From assembly GCA_014653835.1 (NCBI GenBank), contig JACWDY010000004.1, positions 1 through 64,000 of the forward strand: a stretch of 64,000 nt of DNA, written 5' to 3'. The position numbers were made by a program, and so were the translations under genes. Below the pieces are notes generated by a model that worked only from the letters and a program-made list of their open reading frames with translations, did not search any database and was not told the origin of the DNA. Below are positions 26,132 to 37,230 of this stretch, in pieces; the first letter of the stretch is position 1, and every line of letters begins with the position of its first letter. The DNA is from Pelagibacterales bacterium SAG-MED28 (lineage in GTDB: Bacteria > Pseudomonadota > Alphaproteobacteria > Pelagibacterales > Pelagibacteraceae).

Positions 26132-27685
26132 ATGAGTACACAACAAGCAAAAAGCTCGAACGTGTCTTCAGTTTTAGATACCTCTCATTTAAAAGTTAAA
26201 TTTCCATTTAAAGCTAAATACGGCAACTATATAAATGGTAAATTTGTAGAACCAAAGTCAGGTAAATATTTTGATAATGTTAGCCCGATTAATAATGAGA
26301 AGATCTGTTCAGTTGCACGATCGAATGACAAAGACGTAGAGGCCGCGTTAGACGCAGCTCACGCAGCTTTCACAGAATGGGGAAAGACAGACATCACTAC
26401 TAGATCAAACATTTTGAACAAAATAGCTGATGTTATTGAAAAAAATCTAAACTTATTAGCAACAGCTGAATGTCTAGATAATGGAAAGCCAATAAGAGAA
26501 TGTATGGCAGCAGACTTACCATTGGTAGTTGATCATTGGAGATATTTTGCTGGAGTAATAAGAGCAGAAGAAGGATCAATTGCTGAAATAAGCAATAATC
26601 AATACTCTTACAACTTTCATGAACCTTTAGGAGTTGTAGGTCAGATTATTCCTTGGAACTTTCCATTACTAATGGCAACATGGAAATTAGCACCAGCGCT
26701 TGCAGCAGGAAACTGTGTTGTATTAAAACCAGCTGAACAAACACCGGCTTCTATTAATGTTTTAATGGAGCTGATTGGAGATTTATTGCCTCCAGGGGTA
26801 GTAAACATTGTTAGTGGTTTTGGATTGGAAGCGGGTAAACCTTTAGCTTCTTCTAAAAGAGTTGCTAAAGTTGCATTTACTGGTGAAACAACTACTGGAA
26901 GATTGATTATGCAGTACGCTGCACAAAATATAATTCCAATTACCTTGGAGTTAGGTGGAAAATCTCCAAACATTTTCTTTGAGGATGTAATGGAAAAAGA
27001 TGACGACTTCTTTGATAAATGTATCGAAGGTTTTGTCATGTTCAATCTTAACCAAGGTGAAGTTTGTACTTGTCCAAGTAGAGCTTTAATTCAAGAGTCA
27101 ATCTATGATAAATTTATGGAGAGGGCTATTGCAAGAACTAAAGCTGTAAAACAAGACAATCCTTTAAAAATGGAAACAATGATTGGAGCTCAAGTCTCAC
27201 TAGAGCAGATGGAAAAGATTAAATCTTATCTTGATCTCGGTAAAAAAGAGGGCGCTAAAGTTCTAGCAGGTGGAAGTGTTGCTAAACTTAATAGTGGATT
27301 GGAAAAAGGAAACTTTATTCAACCAACTATTTTTGAAGCTAAAAACAATATGCGTATCTCTCAAGAAGAGATCTTTGGACCTGTTGTATCTGTGATTAAA
27401 TTTAAAGATGAAGCAGAGGCATTAAAAATTGCTAACGATACTCTTTATGGTTTAGGAGCAGCAGTATGGACTAGAGATGGCAATACAGCTCACAGAATGG
27501 GCAGAGGAATACAAGCAGGAATAGTATGGACAAATTGTTATCATGCTTATCCAGCTCATTCGCCATTTGGTGGTTATAAACAGTCTGGAGTGGGTAGAGA
27601 AACTCATAAAATGATGCTTAACCATTATAGACAAAATAAAAATCTTCATGTTTCTTACGCAGAGAAGAAATTGGGATTCTTTTAA
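26132..27685 (+). CDS. NAD-dependent aldehyde dehydrogenase, AcoD/ExaC type
   Basis: ATG 26132 has AGGGGG 5 bases upstream and is preferred to TTG 26111. The 517-residue protein is a complete ALDH with [22 protein letters not shown] near 172-193, catalytic general base Glu273 (LELGGKSPN) and nucleophile Cys312 in [15 protein letters not shown]. That last form is typical of the AcoD/ExaC/AldB acetaldehyde dehydrogenase group. The adjacent DUF779 gene often accompanies such enzymes, which strengthens the assignment. The likely role is oxidation of acetaldehyde or other short aldehydes to acids; the true substrate is not shown by the sequence. A hairpin separates it from DUF779. Confidence 0.88.
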   Translation: MSTQQAKSSNVSSVLDTSHLKVKFPFKAKYGNYINGKFVEPKSGKYFDNVSPINNEKICSVARSNDKDVEAALDAAHAAFTEWGKTDITTRSNILNKIADVIEKNLNLLATAECLDNGKPIRECMAADLPLVVDHWRYFAGVIRAEEGSIAEISNNQYSYNFHEPLGVVGQIIPWNFPLLMATWKLAPALAAGNCVVLKPAEQTPASINVLMELIGDLLPPGVVNIVSGFGLEAGKPLASSKRVAKVAFTGETTTGRLIMQYAAQNIIPITLELGGKSPNIFFEDVMEKDDDFFDKCIEGFVMFNLNQGEVCTCPSRALIQESIYDKFMERAIARTKAVKQDNPLKMETMIGAQVSLEQMEKIKSYLDLGKKEGAKVLAGGSVAKLNSGLEKGNFIQPTIFEAKNNMRISQEEIFGPVVSVIKFKDEAEALKIANDTLYGLGAAVWTRDGNTAHRMGRGIQAGIVWTNCYHAYPAHSPFGGYKQSGVGRETHKMMLNHYRQNKNLHVSYAEKKLGFF

Positions 27686-27700
27686 CCAATAATATATACT

Positions 27701-27725
27701 GGCCCATGATTCTAAATCATGGGCC
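27701..27725 (+). repeat. perfect hairpin between the aldehyde dehydrogenase and DUF779 genes
   Basis: GGCCCATGAT (27701-27710), a 5-base loop TCTAA, and ATCATGGGCC (27716-27725) form a perfect 10-bp stem. There is no T-run, so it is not a standard terminator. The 3' arm holds an ATG (27719) in the DUF779 frame, so folding would hide that codon. It may be an RNA processing or stability element, or a start-site control. Confidence 0.55.
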
Positions 27726-27736
27726 GTACATTAAAA

Positions 27737-28093
27737 ATGAAAGTATCAGCAACACAATCAGCACTAAATCTACTATCTAAGCTTCAAGAAAAATATGGTG
27801 AGAAACTTATGTTTCATCAATCTGGAGGATGTTGTGATGGTAGCGCTCCTATGTGTTTTCAAGAGGGTGAATTCCCTTTAGGTGATAATGATATTAAACT
27901 AGGTGAAATAGGAGGCGTTCCTTTTTATATGAATGGTGATCAATATGAAAAGTGGAAGCATACTGATCTCACTATAGACGCCGTCAAGGGAATAGGCGGT
28001 ATGTTTTCATTAGATAATGGAACAGGAGAAAGATTTTTAACAAAATCAGAAATTTGCTTGGTAGTTGACAACGAAAAGCAAAAAACCGGTTAA
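27737..28093 (+). CDS. DUF779 protein associated with acetaldehyde dehydrogenase
   Basis: A small cytoplasmic protein whose genes often sit next to AcoD/ExaC aldehyde dehydrogenases, as here. Its biochemical role is not established. I prefer ATG 27737 (MKVSATQSAL, 118 residues). The alternative ATG 27719 adds six residues and lies inside the 3' arm of the hairpin. The protein has a cysteine-rich block GGCCDGSAPMC (Cys32, Cys33, Cys40 counting from 27737) that could bind metal or a thiol. GVPFYMNGDQYEKWKHTDLTID and GGMFSLDNGTGERFLTKSE are further conserved-looking segments. Confidence 0.85.
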   Translation: MKVSATQSALNLLSKLQEKYGEKLMFHQSGGCCDGSAPMCFQEGEFPLGDNDIKLGEIGGVPFYMNGDQYEKWKHTDLTIDAVKGIGGMFSLDNGTGERFLTKSEICLVVDNEKQKTG

Positions 28094-28136
28094 TCTCTTT
28101 ATAGACAACCCTATAAATATCTGTATTTAATTAAAT

Positions 28137-30812
28137 ATGGGCCAAATTTTACTTACAGATGTAAGGAAAAAATTTTTAGATTATTTCAAAAAAAATAATC
28201 ATCAGATCGTCGAGTCTAGTAATTTAGTTCCAAATAATGACCCTACTTTAATGTTTACCAATTCCGGGATGGTTCAATTTAAAAATGTATTTACTGGCTT
28301 AGAGAAGAGAAAATATAAAACAGCTACTACTTCTCAAAAATGCGTAAGAGCAGGAGGAAAACATAATGATTTAGAAAATGTGGGATATACGCCAAGGCAT
28401 CATACTTTTTTTGAAATGTTAGGAAATTTTTCATTTGGTGATTATTTTAAAGAACAAGCCATTACTCATGCATGGAATTTACTTACTAGAGATTTTGGTT
28501 TGCCTAAAGAAAAGTTGCTAGTTACAGTTTTTAATGAAGATAATGATGCTTTTCATTTGTGGAAAAAAATAGCTGGATTAAGTGAAAATAAGATTATAAA
28601 AATCTCAACTTCTGATAATTTTTGGTCTATGGGCGACACAGGTCCATGTGGACCATGCTCGGAGATTTTTTATGATCATGGTGATGAACTTAAAGGTGGT
28701 CCTCCCGGAAGTAAGGATGAAGATGGTGATAGATTTATTGAAATTTGGAATCTCGTATTCATGCAATACGAACAAATTTCTAAAGAAAAAAGAATAGATT
28801 TACCAAAACCATCAGTTGATACAGGAATGGGTCTTGAAAGAATGACTGCTGTTCTTCAAGGTACTCACGATAATTACAAAATTGATCACTTTCAAAAAAT
28901 TATAGCTGCTTCATCTGATTTTATAAAGGCACCGATAGATAGTAGATCGATCGCAAGCCACAGAGTTATAGCTGATCACCTGCGAGCAAGTAGTTTTTTA
29001 ATCGCTGAGGGAATTCTTCCTGCAAACGAGGGTCGGGGATATGTTTTAAGAAGAATTATGCGAAGAGGAATGAGACATGCCCACTCTTTAGGTAGCAAGA
29101 GTCCAGTTTTCCATAAGCTTTTTGAAGTTCTATTAAATGAAATGAGGAATAGTTATCCGGAATTAAGCAATGGTAGCGAATTAATAATTGAAACCCTTAA
29201 AAATGAGGAGGAGAAGTTTTCATCTCTTCTTGAGAGAGGAATGAAAATTCTAGATGAAAATCTTAGCAAAGTTAAAAACAAAACTCTTCCAGGACCAATA
29301 GCATTTAAGTTGTACGATACTTATGGCTTTCCACTAGATCTAACAGCAGATATTTTAAGAGGAAAAAATATAAAGGTAGACAATAATGGATTTGATAAGG
29401 AAATGGAAAAAAGTAAGACTTTGGCAAGAGCTAACTGGAAAGGATCAGGAGACAAATCTGTAGAGGAAAAATGGTTTAAAATTAGAGAAGAACTCAATCC
29501 AACAGAGTTCTTAGGTTACGAATTTGATAAAGCTGAGGGTGTAGTAATTAAAATATCAAAAAATGGAGAATTTGTTAACTCAGCAAATTCTGGAGAAGAA
29601 ATTGAGATTATTTCAAATCAGACTCCATTTTATGGAGAGTCGGGGGGGCAAGTGGGTGATCAGGGTTATATCTTTAATTCAGATTGCAAAATAAAAATAG
29701 ATGATACTCAAAAAAAGATGGGAGATCTCTTTGTTCATTATGGTAAAATTGAGAATGGATCAATATCAGTTGGCCAAAATATTAATTTAGAAATCGATAA
29801 AATAAAAAGAAAAAATTCTAAAGCAAATCATTCTGCTACTCATTTATTACATGAATCCTTAAGAAGGACATTAGGAAAACATGTTATGCAAAAAGGATCA
29901 TTAGTTTCACCAGAAAGATTAAGATTTGATTTTAGCCATAGCAAGCCAATAGAAAATCAGGAAATAGCCAAAATAAATAAAATAGTTAATGATATCGTCG
30001 AAGGTTCGTCTGATGTCCAAACAAGAATTATGACCCCAAAAGAGGCAGTTAGTATGGGTGCTTTAGCTTTATTTGGTGAAAAATATGGTGAGGAAGTAAG
30101 AGTAGTGTTCATGGGAAAAGAAAATAATGGTTTTTTTTCAACAGAATTATGTGGAGGAACTCACGTAAAAAACACTATAGAGGTTGGCAAATTTAAAATT
30201 GTTAGTCAATCATCCATTGCCTCAGGGGTAAGAAGAGTCGAAGCGTTAAGAGATAAACAATTAGAGCAGTATGAAAGAACACAAAAACAAAACAAATCTT
30301 TAAAAGAGATAAATCTCAAAAAGGAAATAGAATTAGTAAAAAATGAATTACAAAATTTTAAAATAAAGCCAGATTATAAAGATAACGTAAATTTATCAGA
30401 AAATTTGAAAAATTTAAATAAACAATTAAATAGAATAAAAATTGAAAATATTAAAAAAGATAAAAACAAAAATATAATAAAAGATAAAAAAGTTGGAAGT
30501 ATAGTAATAAGAGAACAAATTTTAAAAGATTTTCCACCTAAAGAACTTAGAAGTATTATCGACCAAGGAAAAAAAGATATTAAATCAGGAATTATAATTA
30601 GCATTTCTATATTTGAAGATAAGGTTGGCTTAGCAGTAGGTGTTTCTAAAGATTTAACTTTAAAATATGATGCCGTTAATTTAGTAAAGATTGGTTCAGA
30701 AATTTTGGGAGGCAAAGGAGGGGGTGGCAGAAAAGATTTTGCACAAGCTGGAGGAGCGAATAAAGATAATATTGAGGAAGTTTTTAAGGTTCTAGCTAAA
30801 AAAATTAATTAA
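28137..30812 (+). CDS. alaS: alanyl-tRNA synthetase
   Basis: Class II synthetase that charges tRNA-Ala and edits mischarged Ser and Gly. It is full length at 891 residues. The start [17 protein letters not shown] and [19 protein letters not shown] near 31-50 are the AlaRS catalytic opening. The editing domain has the zinc motif H-x3-H ([14 protein letters not shown] near 563-576) and CGGTH near 670. A lysine-rich coiled coil (about 720-800) leads to the C-Ala domain ending in [16 protein letters not shown]. The 3' end overlaps convergent icd by 8 bases. Confidence 0.98.
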   Translation: MGQILLTDVRKKFLDYFKKNNHQIVESSNLVPNNDPTLMFTNSGMVQFKNVFTGLEKRKYKTATTSQKCVRAGGKHNDLENVGYTPRHHTFFEMLGNFSFGDYFKEQAITHAWNLLTRDFGLPKEKLLVTVFNEDNDAFHLWKKIAGLSENKIIKISTSDNFWSMGDTGPCGPCSEIFYDHGDELKGGPPGSKDEDGDRFIEIWNLVFMQYEQISKEKRIDLPKPSVDTGMGLERMTAVLQGTHDNYKIDHFQKIIAASSDFIKAPIDSRSIASHRVIADHLRASSFLIAEGILPANEGRGYVLRRIMRRGMRHAHSLGSKSPVFHKLFEVLLNEMRNSYPELSNGSELIIETLKNEEEKFSSLLERGMKILDENLSKVKNKTLPGPIAFKLYDTYGFPLDLTADILRGKNIKVDNNGFDKEMEKSKTLARANWKGSGDKSVEEKWFKIREELNPTEFLGYEFDKAEGVVIKISKNGEFVNSANSGEEIEIISNQTPFYGESGGQVGDQGYIFNSDCKIKIDDTQKKMGDLFVHYGKIENGSISVGQNINLEIDKIKRKNSKANHSATHLLHESLRRTLGKHVMQKGSLVSPERLRFDFSHSKPIENQEIAKINKIVNDIVEGSSDVQTRIMTPKEAVSMGALALFGEKYGEEVRVVFMGKENNGFFSTELCGGTHVKNTIEVGKFKIVSQSSIASGVRRVEALRDKQLEQYERTQKQNKSLKEINLKKEIELVKNELQNFKIKPDYKDNVNLSENLKNLNKQLNRIKIENIKKDKNKNIIKDKKVGSIVIREQILKDFPPKELRSIIDQGKKDIKSGIIISISIFEDKVGLAVGVSKDLTLKYDAVNLVKIGSEILGGKGGGGRKDFAQAGGANKDNIEEVFKVLAKKIN

Positions 30813-32019
30813 GTTTTTTCTTCAAGTTGCTATCTATCGCCTCTAGAAACTGATTTGTAGTTAAATACTTAGCTGATTTTTCAATCAAAATTGCTAAATC
30901 TTTTGTCATAAATCCACTCTCGACTGTTTCGATACAAACTTTTTCTAATGTTGAAGCAAATTTAACAAGTTCGGTATTATTATCTAATTTTCCTCTATGA
31001 GTTAAACCTCTTGTCCACGCAAATATTGATGCTATAGGATTAGTGGAAGTCTCTTTACCCTGTTGATGCATTCTATAGTGTCTTGTTACAGTGCCATGAG
31101 CAGCCTCTGACTCTACCGTTTTTCCATCTGGTGTCATCAATACACTTGTCATTAAGCCTAGAGAACCAAATCCTTGAGCCACTGTATCGGATTGGACATC
31201 GCCATCATAGTTTTTACAAGCCCAAACATAACCTCCGTTCCATTTCATAGCGCACGCAACCATATCGTCAATCAATCTATGTTCATACGTAATTGAGGCT
31301 TTTTCAAATTTATCTTTAAATTCTTTTTCAAAAACATCTTGGAATAAATCCTTAAACCTACCATCGTAGGCTTTTAAAATAGTATTTTTAGTTGATAAAT
31401 ACACAGGCCATTTTCTACCTAAACCATAATTCATACAAGCTCTTGCGAAATTCTTTATTGAGTCGTCTAAATTATACATTGCTAAGGCTGTACCAGGTCC
31501 AGTAAAATTGAATACTTCGAATTCTTTTTTATCTTTGCCATCTTTAGAAGTCCATTTGACCTCCATTTTACCTTCACCAGGAATTAAAAAATCAGTCGCA
31601 CGATATTGATCACCAAATGCGTGTCTCCCAATTACTATTGGCTGTGTCCAACCAGGAACTAACTTAGGCACGTTTTTACAAATTATAGGCTCTCTAAAAA
31701 CTGTTCCACCTAATATATTACGGATAGTACCGTTAGGCGACCGCCACATTTTTTTGAGTTTGAATTCCTCTACTCTGGCTTCATCAGGGGTTATTGTAGC
31801 GCACTTAACACCAACTCCATGATGTTTAATCGCATTAGCAGAGTCTATTGTTATTTGATCATCTGTTTTATCCCTGCTCTCCATGCCTAAATCATAGTAT
31901 TTCAAGTCTATTTCTAAATAAGGTTTAATTAGCTTATCTTTAATAAAAGACCATATAATTCTAGTCATTTCGTCGCCGTCTAATTCAACTACTGGATTTT
32001 TAACTTTAATTTTTGCCAT
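30805..32019 (-). CDS. icd: NADP-dependent isocitrate dehydrogenase
   Basis: Converts isocitrate to 2-oxoglutarate in the TCA cycle and makes NADPH. It is 404 residues long and of the homodimeric eukaryote-like type II subfamily, shown by [14 protein letters not shown] near residues 9-22, [17 protein letters not shown] near 95-111 and [34 protein letters not shown] toward the C-terminus. Arg, Tyr and Lys active-site residues lie in conserved context. It is a single gene, converging on alaS, with psd divergent after 64 bases. Confidence 0.97.
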   Translation of the reverse strand: MAKIKVKNPVVELDGDEMTRIIWSFIKDKLIKPYLEIDLKYYDLGMESRDKTDDQITIDSANAIKHHGVGVKCATITPDEARVEEFKLKKMWRSPNGTIRNILGGTVFREPIICKNVPKLVPGWTQPIVIGRHAFGDQYRATDFLIPGEGKMEVKWTSKDGKDKKEFEVFNFTGPGTALAMYNLDDSIKNFARACMNYGLGRKWPVYLSTKNTILKAYDGRFKDLFQDVFEKEFKDKFEKASITYEHRLIDDMVACAMKWNGGYVWACKNYDGDVQSDTVAQGFGSLGLMTSVLMTPDGKTVESEAAHGTVTRHYRMHQQGKETSTNPIASIFAWTRGLTHRGKLDNNTELVKFASTLEKVCIETVESGFMTKDLAILIEKSAKYLTTNQFLEAIDSNLKKKLN

Positions 32020-32083
32020 AAAATATAGATTGATTAACTGTGATTTTTATACATATTAAGAAAAAATTATCAAACTATTAATT

Positions 32084-32731
32084 ATGTTTAACACAATATT
32101 TCCAAAGATACACAAAGAAGGATACAAGTTTTTAGCAATTTCAATTTTAGCAACCTTTATTATTTTGTTTTTTTCAAAGTTTCTAGGATTAATATTTATC
32201 TTAATAACAGTGTGGGTATATTATTTTTTTAGAGACCCAGAGAGATATTGTATTAATGATGATAGCTATCTTGTTAGTCCTGCTGATGGCTTAATTACTG
32301 ACATATCAGAAAAATCTGGTCCAGAAGAACTTAGATTAGAGAATACTACTTTCACCAAAATAAGTGTTTTTATGAATGTGTTTAACTGTCACGTAAATAG
32401 AGTTCCATCATCAGGCAAAATAGAAGAAATTTATTATAAACCTGGAAAATTTTTTAATGCTTCTTTAGATAAAGCAAGCGAGGAAAATGAAAGAAATTAT
32501 TTTAAAGTAAAATTAAATAATGGCGAAGAAATTATAATCGTTCAAATTGCCGGATTAATTGCTAGAAGAATTGTATGCGAAGTAGAACAAGGTCAGGAAT
32601 TAAAACAGGGTGATAGAATAGGAATGATTAGATTTGGAAGTAGAGTAGATATTTATTTTAAAAATAAAAAAGTTCTGGCTAAACTTGGACAAAATGTAGT
32701 AGCAGGAGAAAGCTTATTAGCTTTTGAGTGA
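32084..32731 (+). CDS. psd: phosphatidylserine decarboxylase (proenzyme)
   Basis: Makes phosphatidylethanolamine from phosphatidylserine at the inner membrane. The short 215-residue form lacks the long N-terminal domain of the E. coli enzyme, as in many alphaproteobacteria. A hydrophobic anchor spans about residues 19-48. Self-cleavage would occur in RFGSRVDIYF between Gly185 and Ser186, and the serine becomes the pyruvoyl group. NVFNCHVNRVPSSGKIEEIYYKPGKFFNASLDKASEEN carries the catalytic histidine region. The stop overlaps the start of pssA, so the two consecutive steps are coupled. Confidence 0.96.
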   Translation: MFNTIFPKIHKEGYKFLAISILATFIILFFSKFLGLIFILITVWVYYFFRDPERYCINDDSYLVSPADGLITDISEKSGPEELRLENTTFTKISVFMNVFNCHVNRVPSSGKIEEIYYKPGKFFNASLDKASEENERNYFKVKLNNGEEIIIVQIAGLIARRIVCEVEQGQELKQGDRIGMIRFGSRVDIYFKNKKVLAKLGQNVVAGESLLAFE

Positions 32732-33522
32732 TGCAAGAAAATAAAAAATTTAAGATAGTTACGTCAAAAAAAACAAGATACCTGCTTCCAAATATTTTAA
32801 CTCTTGCAGGTGTTTGTCTAGGAATTAGTTCAATAAAATTTTCAATCGATGGTAATTTCACTTTAGCAGTAACATTAATTTTATTTGCAGCAATATTAGA
32901 TGCTTTAGATGGAAGAATTGCAAGATTAATTAAAGGGACTTCAGAGTTTGGTAAAGAATTAGACTCTTTAACAGATTTTGTGAGTTTTGGCATTGCTCCA
33001 GTATTTATTTTATATTTTTGGGAGCTAAATAATTATGGAAAATTAGGTTGGGCGATTACACTAATTTATTCAGTTTGTTGCGTCTTAAGATTAGCACGAT
33101 TTAATTTAACAAAAATAGAAGAAACAGAAAGTTGGAAAAATAATTTTTTTGAGGGCATACCATCTCCAGCAGGAGGGTTATTAATTTTAATGCCATTAAT
33201 ATACGATTTAACTAATTTAAATATTGGATTTAATGTTAAAAATCTTACACCTTACCTTACTATTGCAATCGCAATTTTATTAGTTAGTAAAATTCCTACA
33301 TTAGCATTAAAAAAAATATCTATATCTTCGAAAGCTACAGTCTTTTTATTATTAGGCATTGGTATTATTTTTATAGCTTTACTATTTTACACCCTTGAAA
33401 CTCTTTTGATTTTTGGTGTTATTTACCTAATCTCAATACCAATAAGTATACTTTTATATAATAACCAAAATAAAAAAAATGAAGAGAAAATATCTGATGA
33501 TAATCATGAAGATATTTTATAA
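32731..33522 (+). CDS. pssA: CDP-diacylglycerol--serine O-phosphatidyltransferase
   Basis: Integral-membrane enzyme that makes phosphatidylserine, the substrate of Psd. The CDP-alcohol phosphatidyltransferase signature D-G-x2-A-R-x8-G-x3-D-x3-D is complete in DALDGRIARLIKGTSEFGKE-LDSLTD near residues 60-85. About seven hydrophobic helices follow. The start is ATG 32731 (overlapping the psd TGA by one base) or GTG 32728; the two differ by one residue. It ends with TAATG into rlmE. Confidence 0.95.
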   Translation: MQENKKFKIVTSKKTRYLLPNILTLAGVCLGISSIKFSIDGNFTLAVTLILFAAILDALDGRIARLIKGTSEFGKELDSLTDFVSFGIAPVFILYFWELNNYGKLGWAITLIYSVCCVLRLARFNLTKIEETESWKNNFFEGIPSPAGGLLILMPLIYDLTNLNIGFNVKNLTPYLTIAIAILLVSKIPTLALKKISISSKATVFLLLGIGIIFIALLFYTLETLLIFGVIYLISIPISILLYNNQNKKNEEKISDDNHEDIL

Positions 33523-34148
33523 TGAAAAAATCAAAGAGAATTAAAAAAAGTAATTCTTGGAAAATAAAACAACATAGAGATCAATTTTTTAAAAAATCTA
33601 AAACTCTTGGTTATCGGTCCAGAGCCTCATTTAAATTAATTGAATTAAATAAAAAATATAAATTTTTAAAAAGAAATACTAATTTACTGGATTTAGGCTC
33701 TTTTCCAGGAGGATGGTCACAAATAGCAAGTCAAATTATTATAGAAGGTAAAATAATGTCTGTAGATATTAAAGACATGGAACCTATAAAAGATGTTAGA
33801 TTTTTAAAGGGTGATATTCTTTCAAATGAGACAAAATCTGCAGTTATAGAATATTTTAAATCCGATTTAGATGTGATTCTCTCAGATATGGCAGCTGATA
33901 CAACTGGTAACAAATCATTAGACTCAATCAGAACTAACCAATTATGTGCTGATGTTATTAATTTTTCAAAAGAAACACTTAAACCTAAGGGTATTTTAGT
34001 CTCGAAAATCTTTATGGGAGAAGATTTCTTAGAGGTAAAAAAACTCGCTAAATCTACATTTAGTAAAGTAAATTTTTTTAAACCCGAGGCTAGTAGAAAA
34101 GAATCCAAAGAAACTTATTTACATTGTGAAATTTTAAAGACTTTATAA
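33522..34148 (+). CDS. rlmE: 23S rRNA 2'-O-ribose methyltransferase RlmE (FtsJ/RrmJ)
   Basis: SAM-dependent methyltransferase that modifies the ribose of U2552 in the 23S rRNA A-loop. It is 208 residues with a basic N-terminus, YRSRASFKLIELNKKYKFLK near 29-48, the SAM motif LLDLGSFPGGWSQIA near 58-72, DVILSDMAADTTGNKSLD near 122-139 with the catalytic Asp, and the final lysine/glutamate block (SRKESKETYLHC). The K-D-K-E tetrad positions look intact. It lies between pssA and guaB with a one-base overlap upstream. Confidence 0.93.
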   Translation: MKKSKRIKKSNSWKIKQHRDQFFKKSKTLGYRSRASFKLIELNKKYKFLKRNTNLLDLGSFPGGWSQIASQIIIEGKIMSVDIKDMEPIKDVRFLKGDILSNETKSAVIEYFKSDLDVILSDMAADTTGNKSLDSIRTNQLCADVINFSKETLKPKGILVSKIFMGEDFLEVKKLAKSTFSKVNFFKPEASRKESKETYLHCEILKTL

Positions 34149-34174
34149 ATTCCAATAATTGTATATAAGTTTAT

Positions 34175-35254
34175 ATGGATACAATTAAAGAAGCACTAAC
34201 CTTTGATGATGTTTTACTTTTGCCGAAGTATTCTGATATATTACCGTCTAAAACTAATATTACTCTTCAACTTTCTAAAGAAATTTCTCTGAAAGTTCCT
34301 TTTTTAACATCTGCAATGGATACTGTTACTGAGTCAAAAATGGCTATGGCGATTGCTAAGGAGGGCGGAATAGGAATTATTCATCGAAATTTAGAAGTAA
34401 AAAAACAATCTGATGAAATTAAAAAAGTAAAGAGTAAAAAACTTATTGTTGGAGCAGCTATAGGAACTAATAAAGAAGATTTAGATAGAGCTAGATCCCT
34501 TATATCAAATGGGGTGGATTTAATTGTTATTGATACCGCACATGGACATAGCAAAAAAGTTCTTCAAACATTGTTGAAAATTAAAAAGATAACAAAAAAT
34601 ATTCCTATTTGTGTTGGAAATATTGCCACCGGAGAGGCTGCAAAAAAACTATACAACTCTGGAGCAGATATTATTAAAGTAGGTATAGGACCTGGATCTA
34701 TTTGCACTACTAGAATGGTAGCAGGTATCGGTGTTCCTCAAATTTCTGCAATCATGGAAGTAAAAAAAGTACTTAATAAAAAAAAAATTAAAATTATTTC
34801 AGATGGCGGTATAAAATTTTCAGGTGATATTGCTAAAGCTTTAGCTGCTGGCGCTGATGCTATTATGATGGGCTCAATATTCGCTGGCACTGATGAAAGC
34901 CCCGGCAAAAAGTTCAAAATTAGCGGTAAGTTTTACAAACAATATAGAGGTATGGGTTCAATTGGAGCTATGTCTGCTGGATCAGCAAATAGGTATTTTC
35001 AAAAGAACTTTAAAGATAAATCTAAATTTGTTCCAGAGGGAGTGGAGGGACGAGTGGAATACAAAGGAAAAGTATCTAAAATTATATATCAATTACAAGG
35101 TGGATTGAGATCATCAATGGGATATATTGGGGCTAAAAATTTGAGTGAAATAAATAAAAAAGCAAAATTTATCAAAATAACTAAAGCAGGATTTTACGAA
35201 AGTATGGTTCACAGCGTTGAAATGACACAAAAATCAATAAATTATAAGCTATGA
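34175..35254 (+). CDS. guaB: IMP dehydrogenase lacking the CBS regulatory module
   Basis: Oxidises IMP to XMP, the first committed step to GMP. The barrel core is complete: [11 protein letters not shown] near 7-17, [10 protein letters not shown] near 45-54, [19 protein letters not shown] with catalytic Cys177, and [10 protein letters not shown] near the end. The protein has 359 residues, about 129 fewer than E. coli GuaB (488), and its catalytic Cys is at 177 instead of 305. The whole shortfall falls at residues 86-89 ([13 protein letters not shown]), where the two CBS domains are normally inserted. Allosteric control by purine nucleotides through that module must be absent. guaA follows two genes later. 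Confidence 0.96.
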   Translation: MDTIKEALTFDDVLLLPKYSDILPSKTNITLQLSKEISLKVPFLTSAMDTVTESKMAMAIAKEGGIGIIHRNLEVKKQSDEIKKVKSKKLIVGAAIGTNKEDLDRARSLISNGVDLIVIDTAHGHSKKVLQTLLKIKKITKNIPICVGNIATGEAAKKLYNSGADIIKVGIGPGSICTTRMVAGIGVPQISAIMEVKKVLNKKKIKIISDGGIKFSGDIAKALAAGADAIMMGSIFAGTDESPGKKFKISGKFYKQYRGMGSIGAMSAGSANRYFQKNFKDKSKFVPEGVEGRVEYKGKVSKIIYQLQGGLRSSMGYIGAKNLSEINKKAKFIKITKAGFYESMVHSVEMTQKSINYKL

Positions 35255-35670
35255 TAAGAAAATTTTTATATATTTCAATGCTATTTTTTGTATCAACAAA
35301 TTTATTTGCTAAGTCAGAGTACGTTAAACAAGGAATTGACTTATATGACAAGCAAAAATTTGAAGATGCAAAATTTAAATTTGAACAAGGTATAGTCTAC
35401 AATCCAAAAAGTGAATTATCGTATTTATACCTATCAAAAATATTCAACAAACAAGATAAGAAAAACTTAGAGGAGAAAAATTTAAATACAGTTATTTTAT
35501 TAAACCCAAAAAATGAGGAAGCAATCTACAATCTCGCAATATTAAAATTAAAATCTTCTGACTATAAAAAAAGTAATGAATTAAATAAAAAATTGAAATC
35601 AATATGCAGCAAATTCTGCAGTAAAAGCGATCAATTAAAAACTGAAATTGAAAATTTATCTAAAAAATAA
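35251..35670 (+). CDS. small secreted TPR-repeat protein
   Basis: 139 residues. A signal peptide ([20 protein letters not shown], cleaved near residue 20) is followed by about three tetratricopeptide-like helical hairpins, e.g. GIDLYDKQKFEDAKFKFEQG near 28-47 and AIYNLAILKLKSSDYKKSNE near 92-110. A cysteine pair (SICSKFCSK) lies near the end. It is probably periplasmic and binds another protein. Its ATG overlaps the guaB stop (ATGA) and guaA follows with no gap, so it is co-expressed with GMP synthesis, although no functional link is evident. Confidence 0.72.
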   Translation: MIRKFLYISMLFFVSTNLFAKSEYVKQGIDLYDKQKFEDAKFKFEQGIVYNPKSELSYLYLSKIFNKQDKKNLEEKNLNTVILLNPKNEEAIYNLAILKLKSSDYKKSNELNKKLKSICSKFCSKSDQLKTEIENLSKK

Positions 35671-37230
35671 ATGCAATTTCATAACCATAAAGATAAAGTT
35701 TTAATTATTGATTTTGGCTCCCAGGTAACGAAACTAATAGCAAGAAGAATAAGAGAATTAGGAGTTTACTCTGAAATTATAACCCCAAGAAACCTTATTA
35801 AATTAAAAAAATTTACTAATATAAAAGGATTAATTCTTTCAGGGGGCCCATCTACCGTGACATCTACTAATTTTCAGAGTGTTCCTAAAGATATATTTGA
35901 AAAAAAAATTCCAATATTAGGAATATGTTATGGTTTGCAATTAATAGCTAAGATATTTGGAGGAAAAATTAAATCTTCAAAAAAAAAAAGAGAATTTGGT
36001 AGAGCTATCTTAATTAAACAAAATACCTCACTTTTAACGAAAAATTTTTTAAATAATAAAAGAATTGTGTGGATGAGTCATGAGGATGCAGTAGTTAGAT
36101 TGCCGAAAAAATTCAAATTAATTGCGTCTACTAAAGAGTCAAAATTAACCATAATAGAAAATACAAAAGATAAAATTTATGGAGTGCAATTTCATCCCGA
36201 AGTAACACACACAGATAAAGGAAAGCAAATATTTAAAAATTTTTTATTTTTAATTTGTAAAATTAAAAGAAAATGGAGCGCTACGTCTCAAAAAAAACGA
36301 TTAATAAATGAAATAAAAAATAATGTAAAAAAAGATAAAGTAATATGTGCATTATCTGGTGGAGTAGATAGCAGTGTAGTCGCATTATTAATAAATAAAG
36401 CAATCAAAAAAAATCTTATTTGTATTATGGTAGATACGGGATTAATGAGAAAAAATGAATTTAAATATACTTATAAAATTTTTAAGAATAAATATAAACT
36501 TAATGTTAAGTTAATTAATGCTTCAAAGCTTTTTTTAAATAAATTAAAAAATATAAGTAATCCAGAAAAAAAAAGAAAAATAATTGGAAATTTATTTATT
36601 AAAGTTTTCGAAAATGAGTCTAAAAAGTATAAAAATTTAAAATTTCTTGCGCAAGGGACACTTTATCCTGATTTAATTGAGAGTAAATCGTCAACTGGTA
36701 GTAAAACATCAATAATAAAATCTCATCATAATGTTGGAGGTTTGCCCAAAAAAATGAATTTAAAATTAGTCGAACCTTTAAAAGATTTTTTCAAAGATGA
36801 AGTTAGAATTTTAGGTAAATCATTGGGCTTGATTAAAAATATTAATTTTAAACATCCATTTCCTGGTCCCGGTCTAGCGATTAGAATTTTAGGAAATATT
36901 ACACCTGAGAGAATAAAAATACTTCAAGAGGCAGATTGTATTTTTATTAATGAGTTAGTCAAAACAGGACTTTACAACAAAATATGGCAGGCATATGCAG
37001 CACTTCTTCCAATTAAAACGGTCGGTGTGATGGGTGACACCAGAACATATGAGAATATTTGTTTATTAAGAGCTGTGACTTCTGAAGATGGAATGACGGC
37101 AGATTATTTTAGTTTACCAAAGAATTTCGTAGATAATATATCTAATAAAATTATAAATAATGTTAAAGGTATTAACAGAGTTGTATACGATATTACTTCT
37201 AAGCCCCCAAGCACTATAGAACTAGAATAA
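35671..37230 (+). CDS. guaA: GMP synthase (glutamine-hydrolysing)
   Basis: Aminates XMP to GMP with ATP and glutamine. The single 519-residue chain has a class I glutamine amidotransferase domain (about 8-200) with catalytic Cys86 in GICYGLQL and the His-Glu pair in [11 protein letters not shown]. The ATP-pyrophosphatase domain has the P-loop [11 protein letters not shown] near 228-238. The C-terminal dimerisation domain has [14 protein letters not shown] and ends [17 protein letters not shown], the normal GuaA terminus. It is very lysine-rich in line with local A-richness. The stop overlaps the panB ATG by one base. Confidence 0.97.
   Translation: MQFHNHKDKVLIIDFGSQVTKLIARRIRELGVYSEIITPRNLIKLKKFTNIKGLILSGGPSTVTSTNFQSVPKDIFEKKIPILGICYGLQLIAKIFGGKIKSSKKKREFGRAILIKQNTSLLTKNFLNNKRIVWMSHEDAVVRLPKKFKLIASTKESKLTIIENTKDKIYGVQFHPEVTHTDKGKQIFKNFLFLICKIKRKWSATSQKKRLINEIKNNVKKDKVICALSGGVDSSVVALLINKAIKKNLICIMVDTGLMRKNEFKYTYKIFKNKYKLNVKLINASKLFLNKLKNISNPEKKRKIIGNLFIKVFENESKKYKNLKFLAQGTLYPDLIESKSSTGSKTSIIKSHHNVGGLPKKMNLKLVEPLKDFFKDEVRILGKSLGLIKNINFKHPFPGPGLAIRILGNITPERIKILQEADCIFINELVKTGLYNKIWQAYAALLPIKTVGVMGDTRTYENICLLRAVTSEDGMTADYFSLPKNFVDNISNKIINNVKGINRVVYDITSKPPSTIELE

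Noticed and set aside
34893-35108. Second plus-strand frame inside guaB
   Set aside because: It lies wholly within the conserved guaB sequence, has no own signals and encodes nothing recognisable.
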